Notes: generated by a model not told the origin, from the sequence alone. 64,000 bases of DNA from Hydractinia symbiolongicarpus (GCF_029227915.1 NC_079879.1:30260501-30324500), one strand, 5' to 3'. Numbered from the stretch's first letter, positions 1 to 13,320 are shown. Numbers and translations: made by a program.

Positions 1-166
1 ATACCTAAAAAAGTTCACCAGATGACGATGTATGTACGAAAACCTATCTATGTTTGCTGGTCCTCGTGTATCCAGATGAATGTAGTTTCGGTAAATTTTT
101 GGCACATGACTCGGTGTCAATATTGTCCAGATAATGTTGTATCACTTGAGTTTATACACTTTTTAG
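1..166. other. Intron sequence upstream of the SWIM-protein exon
   Basis: No coding signal was seen here. The stretch ends in a pyrimidine-rich tract followed by AG at 165-166, which serves as the splice acceptor for the exon that follows. Confidence 0.6.
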
Positions 167-1904
167 GTACGTCAACCGAAATAAAGAGCTTTATTTGACA
201 AGTAAAGAGTTTTATAGAGATAACCCGATATCAAGTTGTTACCAAGGCGTTCCCATGGCAATATTACCTCATGTCTACGATGTCGGTGTAATTGCTCAAC
301 AAAATAAATTTGAAATTTCAGATAATCAGTTAGGTCTCTTTACTGTAAAGTATGAACCTGAATTTGTTGACATTGCTGATGTTAAGAAACTGGAAACAAC
401 CGCTGATCAACCTGGCAAAGAGTCTGGCACGTCTCCAAAAGCGGATGCTACTATAGATGGCAAGATTGAAGAGTTGAGCAAAGATGTTTTACAATCTGGA
501 GAGTTTACTGTTTCATTTGGTGATTTATGGAACTATCCGTTTTGCACATGTTCGTACTGGCAAATGTATAAACTGCCGTGCGTTCATATGTTTGCAGTTT
601 TCTGTGAAGTACCTGATTGGAAATATGATATGTTGGCTCCATTATATCGTTTTGCAAATGTACTTCATTTCGATTATTCTTGTGTAGATACAGAAATTGA
701 CAATAAAAGTTCTTCTTCTGATGCTTGTTGTCAAACCACAATTTCGAGTCCGTCGGTCGAGATTCAAAAAGATTTTAATGAGGATAATCTGTTCATCCGT
801 CCTCCATTCATTGACAAAAACTTTCTTCAGCAATGCAACGAATTTTTGCTGCATTTTGATAAATTAGCAATTCTGTTCAAGGATAAAAAACTGTATAAAA
901 CGTTACGTCATGAACTTCAGTCTTTAAAAAACGACCTGTTGTCGAATGCAGTTAGTAAGAAAAATCCATTTGAAGTTTTAACTGTGAAACATGATTTTTC
1001 AAATGATATAAAACGTTCTTCTTCGCACGTGTCTCCTGTATGTGTTACAAAGGTGGAGAAATCTACATTTTCTGTGACGCAAATGAAAATTGCTGCAAGT
1101 AAAAAGAATGTTGCAGTCGTGAAAGTGGCACAGGGTGATGACGTCAATAGCGTGTTAGACGCACTTGCTCAAGCAAATCCACGCAAAAGTTTTAAGGTAT
1201 ATAGAGAAGACGCCGCTAAAGAACTTCTTTCAGAGAATTCAGCTGCAACCAAATTAAGTAGCAAAACACTTACACAACAAATTTCAGAACTAACTCCAAT
1301 TCTATCAAAAGTTTCTGCCATATCAGTTGAACGGAATTTAAAACGCACCATAAGTGGTGTCAAGGCTGCAGGTAATACATCTAAGAAGGAGAGTGCAGGA
1401 TGTATATCAAACGTACCTAAGAAATTACAACTAGCGCAAGTGAAAACAACCAAATTTACTGCAGAAAGCAATGGTATAGTAGGATCAAAAACTTCCGATA
1501 AAATATCTGTTTGTTCACCCACTTTGTCAGTGAATAGCAATCTCACTGAGGGTAAAGATACTACAGTTAAAAATCCAACTATTGCAAAGGATGTCGGTCC
1601 TTTACTTGGAGTGTGTACAAGTCCTGTCTCATCATCAATTGTCAGCAACAAGAAAACCCACACTTCCCGCACGCTGGCAGTGAAGTTAGATGCTCATTCT
1701 TCTATCCCAATAACTTTGGAGAAAAGCGAACCACGTCCTTCGAAAAACTATCCCCGTAGTTCGGTAGTTGTAAAATCTAAATCACAATCAGGCCATGTTT
1801 CTGATCGACAAAGTACAGACAAACGAACCTTATCACCTAAAAGAAAAATCATTTCCGTGATGGATTTTTTACCCAATTTTAAGAAAAAATGTCCAGACAT
1901 ATGA
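167..1904 (+). CDS. SWIM zinc-finger domain protein, 3' exon (partial gene)
   Basis: Terminal coding exon of a SWIM-type zinc finger protein. The 5' exons lie outside the window. The open frame runs through 167-1904 after an acceptor AG. The TTG at 195 is not a start codon, because the frame continues upstream of it (VNRNKELYL before LTSKEF). A SWIM motif C-x-C-x9-C-x-H is visible at about 543-587 (CTC...PCVH, within YPFCTCSYWQMYKLPCVH). SWIM domains occur in ZSWIM proteins, MULE-type transposase derivatives and SWI2/SNF2 proteins and mediate DNA or protein contacts. The 400-residue tail is Ser/Thr/Lys-rich, low in complexity and probably disordered, and ends in a basic segment. It could be a ZSWIM1/3-like host gene or a domesticated MULE transposase. 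The upstream exons, in particular the presence or absence of a transposase DDE core, would decide this. Confidence 0.75.
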
Positions 1905-3909
1905 AAATCGCTATGAGATGAAGTTTCCAAAACATTTTTAAGTTCCCAAATTGGAGAACTATTTAACTATTTTTTGATTTTATATTTATTCCAATGAGAA
2001 TGTAGATAACGGTTATGTGAAATAGTTTTGATGTATTTTTATTGTATATATAATTTGAAAGAAAAACTTTTCTAAGTAAGGTCACTACAATGCAACATCG
2101 TTTCTTCATACATTATTTTAACTTGATTATAGACAAAAAATTGTTTAGTCATTATTTAAGTAAATAAGTTTATTAAAACAATTTATACTATTATATATCA
2201 CTAATTCGCCCCAAACAAATTGTAGCAATTTTTTGGGGTGATTGAAAACAGGAGTTAACTACTTCGCTTATCTCAATAGATTAATGGATGGAAGGGGTGA
2301 AAAGATGCGGGTGTTATAAAATTAGTTAAGGGTGCCTCAAATATAAAGAAATAAAGTGGGTGGTAATTTGTTACTCTCAAGTATCCAGATGTAATTTTTT
2401 GCGGAATACATTTAAAGATTTTTTGGCGATTTGTTGAACTTATTTTTGTCATTGGAAGTATTTATAAAGAAACGTAGAACTAATATCTGCGAATGGAATA
2501 CATTCATAAATGTTAGCTCTATATATTTCCCAATTAAATGCTAATAGCATTTTTTTTAAGGAGCATGAAGTTTATCACCACATTTAGCGGAATTTATTAT
2601 GTAATTTGGCCTGTCACAGCCGTATAAGTTTTGTCCTTTCAGTCTCGAGGGATTACGATGTCCCGAGCCGTTTTCCTTAGCCGCAGATTCTCAGCCGGTC
2701 ACTGTGAGCACAGGACTCCAAATGATGTAATATGGCTTATTACAGCGCAAACCGGGCTATGGTAACATTCACCCGCCCATATCGGTCCACGCAGAAAAAC
2801 ATGAAATGTATAAAAGTACGTTTTTGTTTGTAAGCACCTAAAGTGGGAAATAAGCTAAAATATATGCCGTTTTCAGCTAGTTACAACTGTCATAGATATG
2901 ATAAAAAATACAATGGGACAAAAACACAAAACCCGTTCTTTTTAAGAGTTGCAGCACGGCCATATCCTCTCGGCCTGGTCTTTAATATAGGTTTCAGCGT
3001 CCTGCGAGTTTGGCTCAGGGTTATATAGCTTTGACGCTGACACACCACGACGGAGAAAAAATAAATAACATGGGTATGATTTCGAAAGGAAAACTTGTTT
3101 TGTTGAAAAATTTGAATTGAGAATATGTTTTTACAAGTTTCGAACTAGAAATGTCATAGTATTTGTAAGGTAATTTTTACCTGACCTGTATCAATTGTAT
3201 TTTTCCTCTCTAATGTTTAATTTTTCAGCCTGACTGCTTTAAAAAAATCAGGCTTTTTTAATTTTTTCTTAACGTCATCGTCGCCTTTATTCACATATAT
3301 AAGTTGAACTACTACTCCTATCTTAAGTTATCGCTTGCATAGCTAGTTAAATAATTAAACCTACTTCTAGCACAGATATTTTTAATATTTATCTAACTAG
3401 CTAGTAAAAGCTGAATATGACTTTAGCAGTTTGATTTTATAGGTAAATTCCCATCATTTGTTTACTTTTTTGCAATAGTCACATTCAGCTCTGGTATCTG
3501 CATGGCACAAGAAATATATGCTTGAACTTATTGAAACAGGTCTGTGTATTTCTTCACACGTAAGTACTCAGGTTTGCAAATATCATTGAGAATAAATTGA
3601 TGCCTCCTGATTTATTTTTATCCATTTAAAGTTCTAACAAGAAGCCCTGGGAGCTCTAGGAATTTCCGATCACTACCAAAATATTTGATGACAACCGGCT
3701 AATTCATTGTGTTATCGTGCCAAACATTCGAAGAGGTTTGGTGCATGAAGCTCTGAAGATAAAGCACACAAGTGACATTATATCTTCCAACAAACGCAAA
3801 CAAAACGAAACGTGTCATAATAAACTCACATTTTAAAAGAAATTGCTAACAAAAATTACAGCCTATCATTCATGGTTGAAAGTCTTGCGATTGAAACGTT
3901 TTTGGTCTT

Positions 3910-4150
3910 AAACGGCATTTAGTTGACAAAAAATTAAAATTTTGATGTCACCATCATGTTCGGTGTACTTTTTTTATTAACTGTGCCAATTTTTGTCGTA
4001 AGTAAAGTAGTTTTAATTTTTGGACCAAGCATAGCCATTTAGGTGACAAAAATCAAAATTATAATGTCACCATTATATTCAGCATACTTTTTTGTTAACT
4101 GTGCCAAATTTTGCTGAACAAAAATACCAATTTTGGCCTGAAACGTCATT
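3910..4150. repeat. Two-copy tandem duplication, about 118 bp unit
   Basis: The block CATTTAGTTGACAAAAA..TTTTGATGTCACCATCAT..TTAACTGTGCCAATTTT recurs about 118 bp later as CATTTAGGTGACAAAAA..ATAATGTCACCATTAT..TTAACTGTGCCAAATTTT. The copies have diverged, and no coding potential is seen in either. Confidence 0.7.
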
Positions 4151-5576
4151 TAGATGACTTCCCAGTACTTAGGGAGTTTTGGTACGAAGGTTAAATCTGC
4201 AATTGACCATTGGGACAGGGTTAGTTAGTTAGTCAGTTAGCAGTGGGAAACCAATGCTATCCCCCTCTCAGAGGAACGTGAAATCCCAGGGTCGATTTTT
4301 TTCTCAAAAAATGCTTCAAAAGAAAAAACCGCAGGTTTTAAAGAATTTCCTACGCCTTCAGGCGCGGAAATTCAACAATACCTTTGTGTGAAGACATAGA
4401 TGAAAAATAACTTATCTTTGCCTAGCATCAGCATCTTTTTTTTCTGCCATGCATAAAAATGAAGCATGTAATGCACTTTTTTCATAGTGCATAAATAGAC
4501 CTTTTTAAATGTTTACATTTTCCGTGGTAAGCCCTTTCGGCTTTAACAATTGCGTGCAATTTAGTGTGCATGCCTACCTAAATTCTCACAAAATGGACTG
4601 CTTTATGATTGTAGCAAAGCACCATGTATTATCTTACGACCTCCCAGGCGAATTTACTAAGGCAGAAAAACACAGGAAATCAAACAGAATTAAATGATGC
4701 AAACATGCCTATCCTAGTGACAGGAGTGTCTATTAACTGCATTGAGCTTGTTAGCCAAAAGCCCTGCATAAGCTTCAATGAAAAACATGTAACAGGGTAT
4801 ATGAAAGACCCATCTTTCCTTTAGATCATAGACACATCAATGGTATAAATTTAAAACAGAGGTCAGCTAGCAAGTTGAAACAGACTTCATATTTTCTGAC
4901 ATCTTTCTGCTCTTTAAGAAGCGTAATTGCCAACCAGGTTGCAGAATAGACAGTTCGTAAAATAAAGTATAATGTTATTCTTTCTTATATGCTTCAACAA
5001 AATTGAAACATCACATTGATGCACTTTGTAAACATACTTTCCCAAAATAAAATGGATGGTATATACACATTTTTTACTACTCCACTTTAGGCAAGATTTG
5101 CCATGTTTCAGAAAACCTTATAAAAGTGCATGTGTTCATATAAAAAGCGATCAAGGCTGGGTGGATGGAATGTTACCCTGTGAACACACAAGCCTGGCCA
5201 ACTGAGTTGAATTTTTCATTTTTGTGCATGATAAAATTATTTTATTTAAAAAAAGCGTTTTTTTGTATGGAAATGACAAAATTATTGAAGGGACTTCCTG
5301 TTGGATTAAGCTTATAGAAACTTTAATGAAAGAAAATTTATACACACCAATCAATGATACTGAATATGGTTTTCAAGTGAAAGCAAAAATTTTGCGAAAA
5401 AATTGAGAATTGTACATTATGTGTACAAACAAATATTGGGAAGTCTCACTTTTTAGTGTATTACTATAAATTATTATTGATATTTATTCACTTAAATTAT
5501 CAGTTGTTTTAAAGAAATTACTGTATGCCTGAGAAAAAAAATACTGTTTTGTTACAGTTTGTTTTACAGTTTTTTT

Positions 5577-5783
5577 TAGATAGATGTGCATATTTTACAT
5601 GGCTAGCCTCACAAATATTGAGGGATATATATACCCTGTCTATCATTTCTGGAATATTTAATGCTAATTTTGAGCTGCCCAGACACAATTGGGTCCTGAC
5701 TCTGTCAGAAAACTCCCTGAACATCAAATGGCCCACACTGCACACTATCTTCCCAGCTTCCCTCACGCAGCTGGCAGGTTGTT
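5577..5783 (-). mobile_element. SINE copy lacking its tRNA head
   Basis: This is the same family as the element at 13321-13708. It starts with a remnant of the (GATA)n tail, then the shared tracts GTGCATATTTTACATGGCTA, GCCTCACAAATAT.GAGGGATAT, TACCCTGTCTAT, AATTGGGTCC and CATCTTCCCA-like sequence. It stops before the tRNA-like part, so it is a 5'-truncated insertion on the minus strand. Confidence 0.75.
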
Positions 5784-5946
5784 CTAGCTTATTCTAGATC
5801 ATTCCAAGTTGTTCTAGCTTGTTCTAGGGTGTTATCCTTTTTAGTATGTACGCACATGTAAAAATGTTTAAATTAATACCTATTACATTTTTTAAAACAA
5901 TTATGTTTCCTTTTTTTGTAGATGTTATAAATAATTAAGCTACAGG

Positions 5947-8900
5947 ATGCAGAAACGAAATATAGTGTCATGGTTGGAGCGGCGAGAGACTGTTGTATGA
6001 TGTTTCTTATTTTTTTATTTTCTCTGATCTTTCAAGTCAATTTTCAGTTTTGTGAAATATATTCTATATCTAGTTTTAGCAATACATCAAAGTTAATGTA
6101 TATATATCTAAAAGTTATACATGTTTTCATTTTTTAGTTTGATATAAATCGTTCATTTGAAAGGAATTTACAAGTTAATACTCCATTTGCAAGAAGACTT
6201 GGTTTGGAACAGGAACTTGAGGTAGAACAATCTTTCAATTTGTAATATTTTGTGTCCTATATTTTTTAAGTTTTTTAAAATCAATACACCATACTCCAAC
6301 ATCTTGTCTTCTACAACTTTAATCACAATAGAATGTCGTTGCCTACTGAAGAAAACGAGACCTTTTGAAAGATTAGTACATCAAGAATTTTTCCAAATGT
6401 TTTTTGATAAATTTTCTATCAAGTAGTGTAAGTTTGTCATAAAATAATAAACTGGGAAGACATAAAAAATTATTGGACACCTATTTCGAGTTGCCGACTC
6501 TCTAGCCTAAAAGGTAGAAGCATTTAAAACTTACCGCATAAAAATCACACTATTCAGATCTACTCCACTTGGTACTAAAATGGTGTCCTAGTCTTGCTTT
6601 TAAAGGTCTAGTTTTAAATTCTTATTCTTATTCATGCTTCTCCTTTGTCCTTTTTTTACTTTCACACTGTGATAAAATTTTAACCATTCACTTTAAGAAA
6701 AAACAGACATCGTTTTAGAGCTTAGGATGCCCGGAACATTAATATATTAGTTTTGTCTCTATATTCATAAAAACATAGAGGTGTATCAAGCAAAATTTGT
6801 TTTTGAGATATATATAACGTTTTAAAATATGTAAAAAAAAGTTATTGGAAAGAACTAAGAAAAAAAAAATTTATAAAAATAAATATTCTATGAATTATAA
6901 GCTTTCCAATGATATTGTACGGATATTTGCTGATGTCATCAAAATCTTCGAATTCATTTGTTCATTCCTTTCTTTTGTTGTCTTCTGCCTAAGTACGTTT
7001 TCGCATGGGCTTATTGAGTAGTTACTGAGAGAGGAATGGAAAGATTTATATTAGCTCCTATCCTATTCCTGAGAAGACTAGGCAATGAGGGACACTCTTG
7101 TCCCTCATTGGCTAATCTTCCTCAGTGTGTGAAAAATGAAATAATATTTAAAAAATTGGAAAGTACTGCTATCTTAAGTGGGAAAAGATAAAATCAAAAC
7201 GTTAGTAGCACAGGCTTCGAAGTTGTATTCTAAGATATAGGTTTCTCTAATTGCTTTAATACATCCTTGTTTAGGGTCATTCTGGATGTGTTAATTGTTT
7301 ACAATGGAATGAAAGTGGAGAGTGAGTTTTTTGCTTATTTTCTATACTTGTGTATCGTAGTGCATATATAAAATACCTATAAAAATAATTAGCAGATTGA
7401 CTGCCAACTCGGTACATGTCTGTTGCAACCATCACAGTGGAGCTAATTAAGTTGTTTTTATCAAATATTTTTTGTATGAACACTTTTCTTCAGCATTGCA
7501 AGATGAATCTAAGAATGCAGTTGTTTGTTTCTTTTTTAGACTACTGGCATCAGGTTCAGATGACTTTCAAATTATTGTATGGGATGTTTGTAGGCGCATG
7601 CGCAAATATAAATTAGATTCTGGACACCAAGGAAATATTTTTGCAGTTAAGGTATGTTCGGTTAACTTCTGTGTTGCAGTTCGTACCTACACTTTTCATA
7701 ATACCTCATGAACCTTTTTCAGTTTCTTCCGTACTCCAATGACAACACAATTGTATCAGCTGCTGCAGACGCTTCCGTACGAGTCAATAGTGTGTCTACT
7801 GCAGAATGCATTAACCATTTTGAGTGCCATACACGCAGAATAAAAAGACTTGCCATTACAAAAGAAAGTCCTTTTATATTGTGGAGTGGGTCCGAAGATG
7901 GTACTGTCAGGTAAATTAAAACAACTCTCCTCCTATAAATCTTTAAATTGTCGTTGTAACCATGGTAATGAAATTTATATTCTAGAGAATTCGATTTGCG
8001 AGAACCACATACGTGTCAAAGTAATCTTCCTTGTTCGAACGTACTAATAAATTTAACTGGGCACATTGGACCTGCAAGTGAAGTGAAGTGCATTCAACTT
8101 CATCCTTTAAATCCTCAATATATGGCAGTTGGTTGCAGCGATCCCTTTGTTCGTCTTTTCGATAGACGTATGCTTACACTATCCAACGTTAGTAATTCCA
8201 AAACTATAACTTCAAATGACTTGCAACCCCCTCATGGTTGTGTGAATTATTTTGCTCCTGGACATTTACCGTCACGTGCAGGCCGCGTGAAGCAGAGAAG
8301 GAGGAGACATTACGTCACAACTTTTGCTACTTTTAGTCCAGACGGTGAAGAGCTGCTCCAAAACTTAGGTGGTGAACATATTTATATATATAAAATTAAT
8401 GAACCCAGAAAAGCCTTGACGTTTTTCTCACATGAAGAGTCGAATCATAAATGTAGCAATTTCAATGGCATGAATCAAACAAAAAATAGAATACATAAGA
8501 ATGGACTTAACGGATTAACTTCAACCTATGAGAGCAGGAAACGTGAATTGAAAAAAATAGTCGACACAGAAAATAAAGACTTACCTGAAAAAGCATTAAT
8601 TTTAAAATTAAGGGGAAATGACGCTTTCTCTCAGGGAAATTATTTTGAAGCTGTTACTTGTTATAATGATGCCCTGTATTTAGTCCCTGACAGTTCTGTG
8701 TTGCATGCGAACAGAGCGGCTGCTTTACTTAAACGTGCATGGTATGGTATTTTTGTTTATTTGCACCGTTATACCGTTATGCAATTTCAAAATGTCACAG
8801 TGTTTTTTATTTAGTGTTATATATTTTGGAGATTTTTTTTCCTTTTGTATTTTACTTAGGGATGGCGACATATACGCAGCCCTGCGTGACAGTTTTACAG

Positions 8901-10105
8901 CTGTCAGCATCGATCCAAGTCACAGTAAAGCGTATTATCGTCAAGCAAGATGTTTATTTGAACTAAAATGGTACGAAGAGGCTGACAACTGCTTGCAGTT
9001 GTTTAAAACCAAGTTTCCAGAGCAAGCTGATGGATATTCAATCAAAAAATTGGAGATGGAAGTTAAACAACTTATTAAACAGCACGCTCCTAGTAGGTTT
9101 AGAAGAAATACTTTTCTTTGTTATTTTAACGAGGTTTGAAACTGTAGAAAGTTTTTCAGAAGAAGTTCTATTATGTGGGGTTTTTTGGACGTATTTGAGT
9201 TTGAGCACCGTTGGGCAACTACTTCTCCAGAGCTTACCTAAGACAAATTTGATTGGTTTGTTTGCATTGTGCATTATTTGGTGATATTTCGTTGGTACGT
9301 GTTAGTAGGAAGATGTGTGGCAAGGAAGATATACGCCTCACTCTCGTGGTATGTCGCAAGGAGGTAGTATTGCGCGCCTTGTCTATGCAAGGGTGGAGCA
9401 AGAGGTCGACACGCAAAAGGTCGTGGGTTAAAGTCAAACTTGAATCGTTATCTTTGTAGCACTTAAAAGCTAATGCGCAGGTTTAACCATACTAATATAT
9501 CTCCCATCGTTGTTCCTATAATAATTTAGTGTTTTTTTCTAGAAACTAATGAGAACGCTGAAGACGGTAGTGAATGCGAAACGCCGCGCCATCGACGCAG
9601 ATTACCGCATAGTGCATCAAATGATGATGAACGCTTTCGACGCGAAAGCTCGCGTGACTATGAATGCAGACTTTTAGGTGCATCTAATACAACAACAGAT
9701 ATTAAAGAAGCAAATTATTTTGGAAATAATGGACAGTTTGTTATAGCAGGGAGTGATTGTGGTTGCATGTTATTGTGGGATAGGTCTACTACGAACTTGA
9801 TAGAGGCTTGGCAAGGAGACGAGTCTATAGTTAACTGTGTACAGCCACACCCGTCAGTGTGTCTCGTCGCATCAAGTGGAATTGACCCTGTCGTCCGTTT
9901 ATGGAGTCCACGTTCCAGTGCTGACAACCTGACGGACGAACGTGCAAAAGAAGTGGAGGGGTTAGCACGTGCTAACCAGAAACGTATGAATACAGATCCT
10001 TTGGAAGAAATGTTAAGGACAATGGGTTATCAAGCAACTATTGATTCCAATTCTGACGATGATGATGACGAAGAAAATTCCGGCATGCAATGCCGAACAA
10101 ACTAA
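5947..10105 (+). CDS. WDTC1: WD and tetratricopeptide repeats protein 1 (adipose homologue)
   Basis: Expected substrate receptor of CUL4-DDB1 ubiquitin ligases; in flies and mammals the gene restrains fat storage. Eight exons join in phase: 5947-5994, 6138-6221, 7275-7321, 7540-7651, 7723-7910, 7986-8741, 8860-9092 and 9543-10105. They give about 676 residues, almost the human length. The N-terminus (MQKRNIVSWLERRE, then FERNLQVNTPFARRLGLE) matches the family. WD40 repeats follow (GHSGCVNCLQWNESGE, LLASGSDDFQIIVWD, FVRLFDRRM; the last resembles a DWD/WDXR box). TPRs follow around KLRGNDAFSQGNYFEAVTCY and SKAYYRQARCLFELKWYEEA, then C-terminal WD repeats (MLLWDRST, DPVVRLWSPRS). At 9092 the donor must be CCTA|GTAGGT; the AG|GTTTAG five bases on would create a stop. 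The gene ends in an Asp/Glu-rich tail. The start is the first ATG after an acceptor-like site about 25 nt upstream. Confidence 0.95.
7069..7125. other. Near-perfect intronic hairpin, about 26-bp arms
   Basis: In WDTC1 intron 2. The arm around GACTAGGCAATGAGGGACA pairs with TGTCCCTCATTGGCTAATC across a 4-nt loop (CTCT), and CTGAG/CTCAG extends the stem. It has two internal mismatches and one bulge. It could be a pre-miRNA-sized hairpin, a tiny fold-back element or a chance palindrome. Confidence 0.7.
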
Positions 10106-10386
10106 CCCTTTTTTTTGAAACGATTTGTTTATTTGAGTCGTGTTTCTTAGTGTATTTCTTCCATTAGATCAATTGGTGGGGTTCAAAGGTGTCAGGAATA
10201 ACAATCAATCAGAGAAGTATGCGTCGCTAGGCATGCACTGATCTTTTATTTTTCAGCACCACATTTCCACAAGTCTTCAAAATTTCACATGTAAAAGTAG
10301 TTCTCGAATGTATAGAGTAAACGGCAAAGGTGTGTTTATGATGAGATTCATCATTCAAAGTGCATGTTTGTTTTTTTACTATAAGT

Positions 10387-10864
10387 ACAATGGACTCTCA
10401 ATAACTCGAACCTCTATTACTCCAATCTCTCCTCAATTTTGCTGCACGGCGGAAATTTCCTAATAAATACTCCTAAAAAACTCTCTATTACACTTCTTCT
10501 ACTCGAACCTTTTTTGTCCCTTACCGTATTTTCTCTCCATAAGTCGAACCACGCGTCATGTATGTAGGATTTTAATGATTCCAATGACATTACCAGCTTT
10601 TTATTTGCTTATATTTGACGTAGATAGGGTCTTACCGATTCGAATGTTTGGTAGTTACATGTGTAAGAGGCCTTAAGTGATTCGAATGAGTGACATTATT
10701 ATCGAGAATTCTAATTTTATTTCGAAATTGAAAAACCGCTAATGATTTCGTTACCGTTCTATATAAAAGAAAAAATCATGCTAAACTTTGAACTCTCTAT
10801 TATTCGAATTTAAACTCGAACGATTTTTTTATTCCTCGTGGCTATTCAAGTTATCGAGTCCACT
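10387..10864. mobile_element. MITE with pogo/Tigger-like termini
   Basis: The left end CAATGGACTCTCAATAACTC and the right end (reverse complement AAGTGGACTCGATAACTTGA) form imperfect inverted repeats. Both ends are flanked by TA, as expected of a Tc1/mariner/pogo TA target-site duplication. The interior repeats TCGAACC/ATTCGAA motifs. At about 480 bp with no transposase frame, it is non-autonomous. Confidence 0.65.
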
Positions 10865-13319
10865 TAGAACCAGAATGATGATGTAGTCAAAGGATGTTTT
10901 ATGTAAGTAGGAAAAATAGCGACTTTTCGACTGCCGGGCCGCGGGCGAAACTTAGGGCCTCGGGAAACCACGGACCGAATAAATAAGTAAATCAATGCTC
11001 TCATTTGATCACTTGTTTATATTAATGGCGGAAAAGCAGCGAGATTGCGCTGTGATTTGTTTTGCTCAGCGGGTTGATCTTTTTTAGAATAATGTTTTCT
11101 TGACTATTAGAATTTTGATTTTAAATTTATGCCCAGTGTCACTAAATTGGTGTGTATGTGTGTGTAAACCTCAGCCAAGGCATCGTCTAGTTAAGCTAAA
11201 TTTGTATGCGTCAGGGCCCGCGCACAAAAAAGTATCTGGTGTTTTAAAGGGAGGACACACCTGAATATTTTTTTATTGCAATTTTTGACAAACAGTCAGA
11301 AAAACTACTAGACTACTTCTTACTTTAAATACTTTGAAATGAATGCTGCTCTCTGTCACCATGTCAGAGAGTATGGCGATGTGTGTTTGTGTTAGCCTTT
11401 GTTTGAAAACTGAACACAATCACTCATCAGGAACAGTGAAAAGAAAGCAATCCAAATTTGATTTGAAACAGTCTATGCTGCAATCATCCCGCAATCACGG
11501 TATTTGTCAAAATGACATTGAAAAAATGGCAATAGGCAGGATCCTATGTTTAGCAGTTTTCCCTTACTGTCAGACAAGTTGCGTATTGCCCGTGGTAGAC
11601 CATTAAACAATCATACTCCTTAAACAGCCAAGCTTGCACAACAAATGTTATAAAATTTCCCTTTCTTTACAACAGAAACAAGATATTTTTGACCCAACCA
11701 AACGATCATTAGCGTACGTAATCCCTCCAATCACAATTCTTTGTGCATAAATGTATTTGGTTCTTTTCACCTTGACAGGTAGTAATTCCAAATAAATAAA
11801 GATAAGAAAAACTTTCCCTAAGCTATATTAAAAGTTGAAAATTAAAGAAAAAATATTCTCATTTAATAATGATTATAATCTTATAGTGGCACTGTGTCGT
11901 GGATTCACACTGCTCATGGAGATTGCTCTGTTAATGTCTACCACCTTTTAAAATAGCTAAAACTTTGTGTGTTTCACAAAAAAGTGGAAGTACTTCTAGT
12001 ATTATTGGTGGAAAAATTGTTAATTTTTTATCAATATTTACATGAGGGATTTATTGCTCAGGCAACAAACATTTGCTTTTGATTCATGGCCAGGCCTGAT
12101 AAATATACACAAAATCTGCCACCAACTTATGCAATGAAGTTTAGTGTGCTTGCACATGTCTAAGGTTGTTATACTATGCATAGGTATCATTTGATTAACA
12201 ATATTTTGTGTTCTCTAAGGTAGGGTGACCATGCATTAACAAAATAAGCATTGAAAATAACATTGTGGCAACATATAGTTAACTTTAAGATCAGTGTTGT
12301 ATTGGGTGTGGTATAACAAAAATGTGTATTTGAGGCTTGACTAGATTATTATTTAACAGTTCAACTACTAGTGGTTTCATTTAGGATGTAACCAAAGACA
12401 TTGATTTGGTTTGGATATATGACATTAGGACAAAAGATGGTGGACATAGACACAAGACACGTAAACAAATGTGGCAACACTACATTATGATAAAATGATA
12501 ACATAATGTCATATAGGCGTATCTATATAGCTAACATATATAATAATCAGGAACAATCTTGTTTTATTAGTCCTAGCTCTGGGCATCTTTGATATAGGTT
12601 CCTACTAATTTCCAGAGAAACCTCTATTCGTGGTAGTCAATTTTATACTGTCAATTTAGCTTTGTAGTAATATGGTTCACTTGGTTTAAATTTTTAGGAG
12701 TAAGGGCAATCATTTTACAAAGAAAAAGTTGAATTTTATCGTTTGTGTCACCTATGTCTATAATGATTATTGCAACAAAATAACCAAAATACACAAATCC
12801 TTAAAATCTTTTAAAACATTTGTACTGGTGGTACTGAAGTGTGCACCTCAAGACCATGTAGGCTATATTACAGATCTGGGGGATAAGGATTTTGAGATCA
12901 CATTAAACACTTATATGTTGCCGGTAGAGCATAAACATTCTTTGGTAAATACATGTGCAGTGAGAGTTTTTACACAGGTCGGCATGTTATATACTCCTTT
13001 ACTCCAGGGATTTAAATTACCAAATTTAACTCAACAAGTATCTTTTGCAGACATGTTATTCTTCCTATTCATTCAATTAAAATGGAGTGAAGTGGTTTTC
13101 CTTAGTTTACCACAAAGGATGTATTAAGAAAGTTAAGGTAATTTTTTTTTCTAAATTTTTTTCAACGTCCTTTAAAACCAGTTTGGTTGTGCCAACATTT
13201 ATAAAGAAGTTTTCCTTGGCATGTTGACCTTGCCACACATATATGGCAGCATAAAAAAGCTGTCCTTGAATCAATGTAGCTCTGCTTTCAGGTGGGCATT
13301 GTCAAATGCTGGCCTGAAT

Positions 13320-13320
<1 letters not shown>

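Larger units (their letters stand above)
1905..5946. other. Intergenic region, SWIM gene to WDTC1
   Basis: About 4 kb of AT-rich DNA with no convincing exon. It holds a more GC-rich stretch at about 2600-2800 that shares short segments (CCGGGCTATGGTA..CATTCACCCGCCCAT) with the SINE at 13.6 kb, a roughly 118-bp tandem duplication at 3910-4150 and a head-less SINE copy at 5577-5783. A splice-acceptor-like TTTTTTTGTAG ends at about 5921, some 25 nt before the WDTC1 start codon. Confidence 0.5.

Noticed and set aside
9093-9096. Alternative WDTC1 donor AGTAG|GTTTAG
   Set aside because: It yields AGA AAC TAA, an immediate stop, whereas CCTA|GTAGGT four bases earlier keeps the conserved frame.
11343-11606. 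87-codon ATG-less open frame
   Set aside because: Low-complexity N-terminus, no family resemblance, isolated in repeat-rich intergenic DNA.
12729-13127. Open frame containing KCAPQDHVGYITDLGDKDFE, upstream of TIAM
   Set aside because: It begins at TTG, has no recognised domain and no clear splice sites. It could be a decayed transposon frame, but I cannot support a gene.
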